From: Delphinapterus leucas
Taxonomy: Eukaryota > Chordata > Mammalia > Artiodactyla > Monodontidae
Length of the DNA stretch: 64,000 bases
Direction: 5' to 3'
NCBI RefSeq assembly: GCF_002288925.2
Contig: NW_022098024.1
Coordinates: 844,797-908,796, forward strand
The notes beneath the pieces are model-generated. The model saw only the letters and a program-made list of their open reading frames with translations, did no database searches and was not told the origin of the DNA. Positions 11,251 through 21,532 of this stretch are shown here, one piece after another. How positions within the stretch are numbered: the first letter of the stretch is position 1; the number at the start of each line of letters is the position of its first letter. A program made the position numbers and the translations under genes.

Positions 11251-12319
11251 TAAGGGTGAGTAGAGGGTCTTGAAATTACAGAGTTTTCTGACCCAGATGT
11301 ATGAAGTTTATCCCCTGCATTGATATTTCTCAAGCCAAAAGCTGACACATATTTTCTAACATTTGATATAACAGCAACGTAGATTATTCAAAATCTGGAC
11401 TGTTCTGGAAGATTTTAGTTGTGTAGTTGTCATATCTGATCCTTAGGAAATATAGCAAAAGGTCATATGATCTGAGTGGGACTGTTCAGAAGAGATTTCA
11501 GAACTTATTGAATCAATCGATTAATTGATTGATTGATTGATTTGTTAAAATTAAAGACCTATGCTGATAACTAGAGAATGGGAGTAAAACACACAGCGAA
11601 GCCTGGTCTTTGGCTTCCAGAAGCTCAAATGTAGCAGGGGAAGCAGAGCAAGTTCATTCTCATGCAAAATGATGTCTAAAAGGAAAAGGTTTGAACAGAA
11701 ACTCAGTCTTCTGAAAAGGCAGAACCCATGCTTCTCTGAACCAAGGTATCGCTCCACTAACTGGGATTCCTAATTGCAGCGACTATAGGATAAATAATGC
11801 TGTATAAATTCCACTTTTTATTTTATCATGAAAAAGAGATGTCTCTTCCCTCAGAAAAGAAAATGATTTTCATTGCTATTGTATTTCCAAGGGTGAGAGA
11901 GACCATGGACATTTCTCCTGCCCCATGTATCCTGACTCATAACTCAGTCATTGTTTTAACTTGGTAAAATATCTAAAAGCTAAACTAATTTAAAGACGCT
12001 AAAGCCATGTCACATGAGACAATATGTGAAGCACCAGAGAAGATCTCAGATCAGAGACGTACAAGGCACATCTTTGCTTCCTTTTTGTCCCCCCAGCCTT
12101 CCAAGTTACTTCCAGCCTTGAAAGTAAGGGCAAGGAAGATGGAAATCTCTATTAAAAATCATTAGATGTTCGATATCTGTGCTTACTACAATATCAGCCA
12201 TGAAACCGAAGACCAGTTTGGTAAGTTGGTAGAGACTGAAGCGTGGGCCTTGTGCCACAGCATACTTTTATTTTTTCTCTTTATTATCTACTTCATTCTG
12301 GGGGTAATCCTTAGCTTAC
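11251..12319. other. No gene; (GATT)n at 11511-11542
   Basis: A short GATT-type microsatellite lies at 11511-11542. The rest is unassigned. A 68-aa minus frame at 11551-11757 and a 73-aa plus frame at 12166-12387 (which runs into the L1 tail) are not supported. Confidence 0.5.
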
Positions 12320-12331
12320 ATCTAAGGATTC

Positions 12332-12699
12332 GCTTTTTGTTTTGTTTTCGTTTTGTTTTTTTCATTGTTTTTTGTGGTTTTTTTTAAACATCTTTATTGG
12401 AGTATAATTGCTTTACAACGTTGTGTTAGTTTCTGCTGTATAACAAAGTGAATCAGCTATACTTATACATATATCCCCATATCCCCTCCCTCTTGTGTCT
12501 CGCTCCCACCCTCCCTACCCCTCCCATCTAGGTGGACACAAAGCACGGAGCTGATCTCCCTGTGCTATGAGGCTGCTTCCCTCTAGCTATCTATTTTACA
12601 TTTGGTAGTGTATATATGTCCATGCCACTTTCTCACTTTGTCCCAGCTTACCCTTACCCCTCCCCATGTCCTCAAGTCCATTCTCTATGTCTGCGTTAG
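12332..12699 (-). mobile_element. 5'-truncated L1, 3' UTR only
   Basis: It has an impure A tail (T/G-rich left edge, 12332-12388) followed by the shared L1 3' UTR, truncated in the tcctcaagtccattctct block. A 12-bp target duplication, atctaaggattc, is at 12320-12331 and 12700-12711. Confidence 0.93.
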
Positions 12700-12711
12700 A
12701 TCTAAGGATTC

Positions 12712-13100
12712 TTAGATCCCCTGCAGCCTGAGTTTCCCAGGCTCCCACGTCAGCTGACTTTGGCTCATGGGAGCCACTGGGTGGAGATGGGTGGTGGGAG
12801 GAGGGGTGAAGCTTGGGAGTTTCACCACCTCCCTCTCTGTCCGGGTGGTACCTCCAGAAGCATCTGCATGTGTCTGGTGGTTCCAGCTCCCACAGGATAA
12901 ACCATTCATAGATCCAACTTCCAACAAGGGACTTCAGCCACTGGGCTCTGTTTCTGAGCCCCCTCCCTTGTGTCTCTAGCAGAGGGTGGTAGACATTTCT
13001 GGCTGTTGTCAATTTCTGGGTTACCTCATTGTTCCCCCTTTGGCTTTTCAGCTCCTCTTCACCTGTGTAAACAATTCCTTGCATTAAAATCCTCTTGTTT
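12712..13100 (+). repeat. Ancient dispersed repeat, family not assigned
   Basis: The text from 12890 onward (ggataaaccattcatagat, aacaagggacttcagccact, gggctctgtttctgagcccc, attaaaatcctcttgttt) follows a mammalian dispersed repeat that ends with a polyadenylation-like ATTAAA and an A run at 13101. It is probably LTR or retroposon derived. The 232-aa minus frame at 12596-13294 spans this repeat and the neighbouring L1 tail in antisense. Confidence 0.5.
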
Positions 13101-13424
13101 AAAAAAAAAATGTAAGGGCAAATATTGAGTTTTTCAAAATGAGTATCTTTATTGTTAATACAGTTTGGTAGTTTTCCAGAAAGATGGCTGCAGTAAGCCC
13201 CTCTGTCTATTGCTGTGTTTGTGAATGCATCCAGGGCACGTGGGTTTGGCTGGGAGCAAGTAGACTTGACTTTAAGATCAGGAGCGTGGGACACCAGACA
13301 AGTTCATGGAATGTTACCCACAGAAGTGCTCAACCGCGTTCACAATTGCTGTTGATGACCCTAGACAGGCAAACATTGGTGGGTAGTTATATGCACGGCT
13401 CTATGAACTTTGTATATACTCATT

Positions 13425-13560
13425 TGAATGTTTCGAACATTCTACAAACTAGGACTATTATGATCCCCATTTTATGATAGGAAAACCAAATTTTAGGAAG
13501 ATTAAACAATTTGATTAAGATCACACATTGAGAAAGGACTTTAAACCCAGGATGCCTGGC
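13425..13560 (-). repeat. MIR SINE relic
   Basis: Blocks ggactattatgatccccatt, ttatgataggaaaacc and tttaaacccaggatgcctgg are inverted MIR order. Confidence 0.6.
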
Positions 13561-14194
13561 AATATTTTTTATTGATGTGGTCTTTGTGCAAGTCATCTTT
13601 ATTTTATTTGTACCATCCTCAAGGGAAAACAAAGAAAAAACATTTTTTATTCTGTCTCATTTATGCTGATGATATCTGTGACAAAAATTCTCAGTTATCT
13701 TAAAATCTTCATTTCAAAAAGAGGAAGCACTTTTAGTGTATGACTTTACAATATGGCTTAGGAAACACATAAAAGAAAGCACAAAAGGTGAATTTGAGCT
13801 ACAATCTACTCGTCTGTTAAATAAATATATAACATGTGGCTTAAAATATGAGGCTAAAGTCAAATACTTTATGTTGCAAACAAACTTGTTGCATTGGTGA
13901 AAATGACCAGCTTTTTCCCCTTTTTCACTCCTGATGCCCCACCGCCGTCTACTCTCCATAGCCTGGGGTCTTTCATCTTGCTGTCTTAGGGAGTGTTTAT
14001 TCAAGACCTGTAGTTCTAAGAAAACAAAATCTGTCCAGTGACTAACGAAAGAGCTATTTTGACCTTTAGAAAGTATTTTTATGTACTTTCTCTCCATTCT
14101 CTTACCCCGCATCTTCCACCCCCTACTCAACATTCAGCCTTTTCCTTTTACCCCAGTTGGGTGGACAAAATACATTTTATAATAGCTAAAACTA
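13561..14194. other. No gene seen
   Basis: A 139-aa minus frame (13714-14133) is the only notable frame. It is basic, with no recognisable domain and no splice context. Confidence 0.45.
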
Positions 14195-14410
14195 TATCTA
14201 GGGTTTACTTCTGTTAAGCACTTTCTATGGATTAACTAATTTAATTCTCACAAAAAGTTAGGAGGTACATAATATTATTATCGTGATCCTTTTACAGATG
14301 ATAAAACTGACAAAGAGAAGTTACATTTCAGGAATGAATAGATGACAGAAAGGGATTTGAAGGCAGGTAGTCAGGCTCCAGTTTCCATATTCTGACCCTC
14401 ATTCTGCAAT
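14195..14410 (-). repeat. MIR SINE relic
   Basis: It holds gttaagcactttctatgg, taatttaattctcacaaa, cttttacagatgataaaact and ggcaggtagtcaggctcc, all in inverted MIR order. Confidence 0.7.
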
Positions 14411-15690
14411 ACTGCTTCAAGGACCAGCAAATCTCTAATAACAGAGATTAGGAAAAATTACCTATTGAGTCAATTTTAAAGATTGTAAAAGATGAACATT
14501 GTTTTAATGACATGAAAACAATATCAGGGCCTTGGATTCTCAGGCATTTTGTTTACATACAGAAAGTGTGGCTTGGGAAGATATCTTATGCTTAATTTTG
14601 GTGCAAAGAAAAAGCTTTTTTGAATCTAAATGTTATTGCATCCATAGCATTTCCTCTCTTGTGGAATGTGAATCTCAGTGACTGGTTCTGATAAGTTTGT
14701 TACCAGCCATATGCTAAGTACAGTATCCCCGATGCTCAGGTTCACCTGTAGATCTTCAACTATTCTGTCCAATTACACACAAAGGACACCCATTCAGGTT
14801 AAACCAGTGTTTGATACATAAAGCAGATTCACAACATACATACTTCCCATATTTTTGATACTTTATTACAGTCGTCTTCCATTTTTCTTTTAGAATTACA
14901 AATCAGTATTTAAGCAAAACTTACACATGCAACATGCATTTTCATTTGTAATACATTACTCTATTGCAGGCAAAATTTAAAATTAGTACTAGCCACTACA
15001 TCATCAGGAAATGTATTCTATCCACTTAGCTGTGGGCAACAAGCCTGTGTCACATTCTGGAGGCGTATTAAATGCTCAGTAATATTTGTTCATTAATTGA
15101 CTAATTATGTTATGATGAGATAACATCTGCACAAAACAGTAAATTTACATCCATTGCCTGTCTCATAAAATGAAAGACAAAACATATTTCTGCCTATCAA
15201 TCAGCAATAGGGCTTGAGTAATTGAGGGTGTGCAGGAACACGGATTATATACATGACAGTACTTTTGATGTGGCCTCTGATTATATAGGTAACGTGTGGC
15301 ATTGGATTCATGGGAGCTACTGAGTTCCCTCTCCATCAAAGCCCAGGTGCCTGGGGAGGATGAAAAAAAGAAGCCAAAAGTGAAGAACATAAGTGAGAAA
15401 GTAGAAACATTTTAAGAAAACATGTTACCCACTGTCTCCCCGGACTATGGAACGTTTGGTTTTATGTGAATTCTTTTTTCCTCCCTTCCTTCTTTCCTTC
15501 TGTTTTGAAAAACTGAAAATGAAGCAGAATCAGGGAAGAAAGAATAACGTAAAAACTCTTCTTTTGCTTTTTAAATTTTCTGTTTTTGCCTTCTTTTGTT
15601 TGTTTAATTGGACTTATTATTCTAGGACTGTGCTTGTTGTCACTCCTTTCTTTAGACTTTAGAGACATAAAGTGATTACATTATATATAA
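14411..15690. other. No gene seen
   Basis: AT-rich DNA with a T/C-rich patch near 15470-15500. Short frames (75 aa on minus at 15163, 71 aa on plus at 15447 with its antisense partner at 15462) are not supported. Confidence 0.5.
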
Positions 15691-15700
15691 AAAAGGCCAG

Positions 15701-15915
15701 GGCTTCCCTGGTGGCGCAGTGGTTGAGAGTCCACCTGCCGATGCAGGGGACACGGGTTCGTGCCCCGGTCCGGGAAGATCCAACATGCTGCGGAGCGGCT
15801 GGGCCCGTGAGCCATGGCCACTGAGCCTGCGCGTCTGGAGCCTGTGCTCCGCAACGGGAGAGGCAACAACAGTGAGAGGCCTGCGTACCACAAAAAAAAA
15901 AAAAAAAAAAAAAAA
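15701..15915 (+). mobile_element. CHR-type tRNA-derived SINE (cetacean)
   Basis: This is the only CHR copy on the plus strand. It begins ggcttccctggtggcgcagt. The A-box-like word tggcgcagtgg lies at 15711-15721 and the B-box-like gggttcgtgcc near 15754, so an RNA polymerase III internal promoter is recognisable. The body is GC-rich and the A tail spans about 15892-15915. The target duplication aaaaaggccag occurs at 15690-15700 and 15911-15921. Confidence 0.95.
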
Positions 15916-16271
15916 GGCCAGTAAATATACCCCTTTTCATTACCAGGAATTAATGTATCACTTTAGCTTTTCTGTTCCTTTCTAAGATGGAGAACAGTGA
16001 TTTGACAAGATGGATAAAATAACAGGCTAATTTGGAATGGAGGTGGGGAAAATAAAATATATTTGAAGCATAAAAGAAAGATGAGGGACAGCCCAGTCCC
16101 ACTGATTCCAGAAGGACCTTTGGCTTTTTCTAAATATGAAAAAAATATATATATCATAAAAATAAAATATCACTTTAAATAATTATTAAAAGTAATTCCT
16201 CAGAATTTATAAATTAAACAAATAACAAATTAGAAATTATTGTCTGTTTTGGATACAGTTTTTTTTTTTTT

Positions 16272-16371
16272 NNNNNNNNNNNNNNNNNNNNNNNNNNNNN
16301 NNNNNNNNNNNNNNNNNNNNNNNNNNNNNNNNNNNNNNNNNNNNNNNNNNNNNNNNNNNNNNNNNNNNNNN
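16272..16371. other. Assembly gap of 100 N
   Basis: A run of exactly 100 N, the usual placeholder for unknown length. It interrupts the T run at the L1 poly(A) end. The bases just before it (acag plus a T run, from 16255) recur just after it (from 16372). Confidence 0.99.
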
Positions 16372-16751
16372 ACAGTTTTTTTTTTTTTACATCTTTATTG
16401 GAGTATAATTGCTTTACAATGCTGTGTTAGTTTCTGCTTTATAAAAAAGTGAATCAGTTATACATATACATATGTTTCCTTATTTCTTCCCTCTTGCGTC
16501 TCCTTCCATCCCACCCTCCCTATCCCACCCCTCCAGGTGGTCACAAAGCACCAAACTGATCTCCCTGTGCTATGCGGCTGCTTCCCACTAGCTACCTACC
16601 TTACGTTTGGTAGTGTACATATGTCGATGCCTCTCTCGCGCTTTGTCACAGCTTACCCTTACCCCTCCCCATATCCTCAAGTCCATTCTCTAGTAGGTCT
16701 GTGTCTTTATTCCTGTCTTACCCCTAGGTTCTTCATGACATTTTTTTTTTC

Positions 16752-19700
16752 TTAAATTCCATATATATGTGTTAGCATATGGTATTTGTCTTTCTCTTTC
16801 TGACTTACTTCACTCTGTATGACAGACTCTAGGTCTATCCACCTCATTACAAATAGCTCAATTTTCTTTCTTTTTATAGCTGAGTAATATTCCATTCTAT
16901 ATATGTGCCACATCTTCTTTATCCATTCATCCAATGATGGAAACTTAGGTTGTTTCCATCTCTGGGCTATTGTAAATAGAGCTGCAATGAACATTTTGGT
17001 ACATGACTCTTTTTGAATTATGGTTTTCTCAGGGTATATGCCCAGTAGTGGGATTGCTGGGTCATATGGTAGTTCTATTTGTAGTTTTTTAAGGAAACTC
17101 CATACTGTTCTCCACACTGGCTGTATCAATTTACATTCCCACCAGCAGTGCAAGAGGGTTCCCTTTTCTCCACACCCTCTCCAGCATTTATTGTTTCTAG
17201 ATTTTTTGATGATGGCCATTCTGACTGGTGTGAGATGATATCTCATTGTAGTTTTGATTTGCATTTCTCTAATGGTTAATGCAGTTGAGCATTCTTTCAT
17301 GTGTTTGTTGGCAGACTGTATATCTTCTTTGGAGAAATGTCTATTTAGGTCTTCTGCCCATTTTTGGATTGGGTTGTTTGTTTTTTTGTTATTGAGCTGC
17401 ACGAGCTGCTTATAAATTTTGGAGATTAATCCTTTGTCAGTTGCTTCATTTGCAAATATTTTCTCCCATTCTGAGGGTTGTCTTTTGGTCTTGTTTATGG
17501 TTTCCTTTGCTGTGCAAAAGCTTTGAAGTTTCATTAGGTCTCAATTGTTTATTTTTGTTTATATTTCCATTCCTCTGGGAGGTGGGTCAGAAAGGATCTT
17601 GCTGTGATTTACGTCATAGAGTTTTCTGCCTATGTTTTCCTCTAAGAGTTTGATAGTTTCTGGCCTTACATTTAGGTCTTTAATCCATTTTGAGCTTATT
17701 TTTGTGTATGGTGTTAGGGATTGTTCTAGTCTCATACTTTTACATGTACCTGTCCAGTTTTCCCAGCACCACTTATTGAAGAGGCTGTCCTTTCTCCACT
17801 GTACATTCCTGCCTCCTTTATCAAAGATAAGGTGACCATATGTGTGTGGGTTTCTCTCTGGGCTTTCTATCCTGTTCCATTGATCTATCTTTCTGTTTTT
17901 GTGCCAGTACCATACTGTCTTGATTAATGTAGCTTTGTAGTATAGTCTGAAGTCAGGGAGCCTGATTCCTCCACCTCCGTCTTTCGTTCTCAAGATTGTT
18001 TTGGCTATTCAGGGTCTTTTATGTTTCCGTACAAATTGTGAAAGTTTTTGTTCTAGTTCTGTGAAAAATGCCAGTGGTAGTTTGATAGGGATTACATTGA
18101 ATCTCTAGATTGCTTTGGGTAGTAGAGTCATTTTCACAGTGTTGATTCTTCCAATCCAAGAACATGGTATATCTCTCCATCTATTTGTATCATCTTTAAC
18201 TTCTTTCATCAGTGTCTTACAATTTTCTGCATACACGTCTTTTGTCTCCTTAGGTAGGTTTATTCCTAGATATTTTATTCTTTTTGTTGCAATGGTAAAT
18301 GGGAGTGTTTTCTTAATTTCACTTTCAGATTTTTCATCATTAGTGTATAGGAATGGAAGAGATTTCTGTGCATTAATTTTGTATCCTGCTACTTTACCAG
18401 ATTCATTGATTAGCTCTAGTAGTTTTCTGGTAGCATCTTTAGGATTCTCTATGTATAGTATCATGTCATCTGCAAACAATGACAGCTTTACTTCTTCTTT
18501 TCTGATTTGGATTCCTTTTATTTCCTTTTCTTCTCTGATTGCTGTGGCTAAAACTTCCAAAACTATGTTGAATAAGAGTGGTGAGAGTGGGCAACCTTGT
18601 CTTTTTCCTGATCTTAGTGGAAATGCTTTCAGTTGTTCACCCTTGAGGACGATGTTGGCTGTGGGTTTGTCACATATGGTCTTTATTATGTTGAGGAAAG
18701 TTCCCTCTGTGCCTACTTTCTTCAGGGTTTTTATCATAAATTGGTATTGAATTTTGTCAAAAGCTTTTTCTGCATCTATTGAGATGATCATATGGTTTTT
18801 CTCCTTCAATTTTTAAATACGGTTTATCACATTGATTGTTTTGCATATATTGAAGAATCCTTGCATTCCTGGAATAAACCCCACTTGATCATGGTGTATG
18901 ATCCTTTTAATGTCCTGTTAGATTCTGTTTGCTAGTATTTTGTTGAGGATTTTTGCATCTATGTTCATCAGTGATATTGGCCTGTAGTTTTCTTTCTTTG
19001 TGACATCCTTATCTGCTTTTGGTATCAAGGTGATGGTGGCCTCGTAGAATGAATTTGGGAGTGTTCCTCCCTCTGCTATATTTTGGGAGAGTTTGAGAAG
19101 GATAGGTGTTAGGTGTTCTCTAAATGTTTGATAGAATTCGCGTGTGAAGCCATCTGGTCCTGGGCTTTTGTTTGTTGGAAGATTTTTAATCACAGTTTCA
19201 ATTTCAGTGCTTGTGATTGGTCTGTTCATATTTTCTATTTCTTCCTGATTAAGTCTTGGCAGGTTGTGCATTTGTAAGAATTTGTCCATTTCTTCCAGGT
19301 TGTCCATTTTATTGGCATAGAGTTGCTTGTAGTAATCTCTCATGATGTTTTGTATTTCTGCAGTGTCAGTTGTTACTTCTCCTTTTTCATTTCTAATTCT
19401 ATTGATTTGAGTCTTCTCCCTTTTTTTCTTGATGAGTCTGGCTAATGGTTTATCAATTTTGTTTATCTTCTCAGAGAACCAGCTTTTAGTTTTATTGATC
19501 TTTGCTATTGATTCCTTCATTTCTTTTTCATTTATTTCTGATCTGATTTTTATGATTTCTTTCCTTCTGCTAACTTTGGGGGTTTTTTGTTCTTCTTTCT
19601 CTAATTGCTTTAGGTGCAAGGTTAGGTTGTTTATTCGAGATGTTTCCTGTTTCTTAAGGTAGGATTGTATTCCTATAAACTTCCCTCTTAGAACTGCTTT

Positions 19701-20580
19701 TGTTGCATCCCGTTGATTTTGGGTCGTCATGTCTCCATTGTCATTTGTTTCTAGGTATTTTTTTATTTCCTCTTTGATTTCTTCAGTGATCACTTCGTTA
19801 TTAAGTAGTGTATTGTTTAGCCTCCATGTGTTTGTAGTTTTTACAGATCTTTTCCTGTAATTGATATCTAGTCTCATAGCGTTGTTGTCGGAAAAGATAC
19901 TTGAAACAATTTCAAGTTTCTTAAATTTACCAAGGCTTGACTTGTGACCCAGGATATGATCTATCATGGAGAATGTTCCATGAGCACTTGAGAAAAATGT
20001 GTATTCTGTTGTTTTTGGATGGAGTGTCCTATAAATATCAATTAAGTCCATCTTGTTTAATGTATCATTTAAAGCTTGTGTTTCCTTATTTATGTTCATT
20101 TTGGATGATCTGTCCATGGGTGAAAGTGGGGTGTTAAAGTCCCCTACTATGAATGTGTTACTGTCGATCTTCCCTTTTATGGCTGTTAGTATTTGCCTTA
20201 TGTATTGAGATGCTCCTATGTTGGGTCCATAAATATTTACAATTGTTATATCTTTTTCTTGGACTGATCCCTTGATCATTGATCCCTTGATCAAAGTGTC
20301 CTTCTTTGTCCCTTCTAATAGTCTTTATTTTAAAGTCTATTTTGTCTGATATGAGAATTGCTATTCCAGCTTTCTTTTGGTTTCCATTTGCATGAAATAT
20401 ATTTTTCCATCCCCTTACTTTCAGTCTGTATGTGTCTTTAGGTCTGAAGTGGGTCTCTTGTAGACAGCAAATATATGGGTCTTGTTTTTGTATCCATTCA
20501 GCCAATCTGTGTCTTTTGGTGGGAGCATTTAGTCCATTTACATTTAAGGTAATTATCGATATGTATGTTCCTATTCCCAT
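16752..20580 (-). pseudogene. L1 ORF2p relic (endonuclease, reverse transcriptase)
   Basis: ORF2p nicks genomic DNA and primes reverse transcription of L1 RNA. Here about 1,275 codons remain. The N-terminal AP-like endonuclease starts MGIGTYISIITLNVNGLNAP and keeps the LQET motif, then after a frameshift near 20265-20294 the VGDFNTPLS block. The motif normally read as Ser-Asp-His appears as Ser-Asp-Asn (codon at 19884-19886), losing a catalytic histidine. The reverse transcriptase follows with [35 protein letters not shown] and the catalytic FADD (in [12 protein letters not shown]). The C-terminal Cys-rich part ([18 protein letters not shown]) is present. In-frame stops lie at 18918, 18813, 18105, 18009, 17559 and 17541 (lower coordinate of each codon). 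The final stop is at 16752. The disablements rule out function in cis. Confidence 0.95.
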
Positions 20581-20638
20581 TTTCTTAATTGTTTTGGGTT
20601 CATTGTTGTAGGTCTTTTCCTTCTCTTGTGTTTCTTGC

Positions 20639-21532
20639 CTAGAGAAGTTCCTTTAGCAGTTGTTGTAAAGCTGGATTGGTGGTGCTGAACTCTCTCAGCT
20701 TTTGCTTGTCTGTAAAGTTTTTAATTTCTCCATCAAGTCTGAATGAGATCCTTGCTGAGTAGAGTAATCTTGGTTGCAGGTTTTTCTCCTTCATCACTTT
20801 AAATATGTCCTGCCAGTCCCTTCTGGCTTGCAGAGTTTCTGCTGAAAGTTCAGCTGTTAACCTTATGGGGATTCCCTTGTGTGTTATTTGTTCTTTTCCC
20901 CTTGATGCTTTTAATATGTTTTCTTTGTATTTAATTTTTGACAGTTTGATTTATATGTGTCTTGGCGTATTTCTCCTTGGATTTATCCTGTATGGGACTC
21001 TCTGTGCTTCATGGACTTGGTTAACTATTTCCTTTTCCATATTAGGTAAATTTTCAACTATAATCTCTTCAAATATTTTCTCAGTCCCTTTCTTTTTCTC
21101 TTCTTCTTCTGGCACCCCTATAATTCAAATGTTGGTGTGTTTAATGTTGTCCCAGAGGTCCCTGAGACTGTCCTCAATTCCTTTCATTCTTTTTTCTTTA
21201 TTCTGCTCTGCAGTAGTTATTTCCACTATTTTATCTTCTAGGTCACTTATCCGTTCTTCTGCCTCAGTTATTCTGCTATTGATCCCATCTAGAGTATTTT
21301 TAATTTCATTTATTGTGTTGTTCATCATTGTTTGTTTCATCTTTAGTTCTTCTAGGTCCTTGTTAAATGTTTCTTGCATTTTGTCCATTCTATTTCCAAG
21401 ATTTTGGATCAGCTTTACTATCATTATTCTGAATTTTTTTTCAGGTAGACTGCCTATTTCCTCTTCATTCGTTAGGTCTGGGGGTTTTTTATCTTGCTCC
21501 TTTATCTGCTGTGTGTTTTTCTGTCTTCTCAT
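20639..21532 (-). pseudogene. L1 ORF1p relic (RNA-binding chaperone)
   Basis: ORF1p is the trimeric coiled-coil RNA chaperone of the L1 particle. The ATG at 21532 opens a frame starting MRRQKNTQQIKEQDKK. Residues of about 40-125 are heptad-rich and charged (MDKMQETFNKDLEELKMK, ITEAEERISDLEDKI), which fits the coiled coil. An RNA-recognition-like section (IIGVPEEEE, IFEEIIVENLP) and a C-terminal section (RRDWQDIFKVMKEKNLQPR, ending LLKELL) follow. Two nonsense codons interrupt it: TGA at 21125-21127 and TAA at 20951-20953. Without them it would have 297 codons, somewhat shorter than human ORF1p at 338. No frameshift is seen. Confidence 0.93.

Noticed and set aside
12596..13294. 232-aa minus-strand open frame, the longest outside L1 ORF2
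   Set aside because: It runs antisense through a dispersed repeat and into an L1 3' UTR; no domain, no splice context.
15754..15764. tRNA-like B box as a genuine tRNA gene
   Set aside because: It belongs to the tRNA-derived head of a SINE, without a foldable full cloverleaf.
15719..15985. Short frames within the CHR SINEs, such as MVESPPADAGDTGSCPGPG
   Set aside because: The same peptide appears at each SINE copy; it is repeat-derived.
18115..18750. 211-aa plus-strand hydrophobic frame
   Set aside because: Antisense shadow of the L1 reverse transcriptase region.
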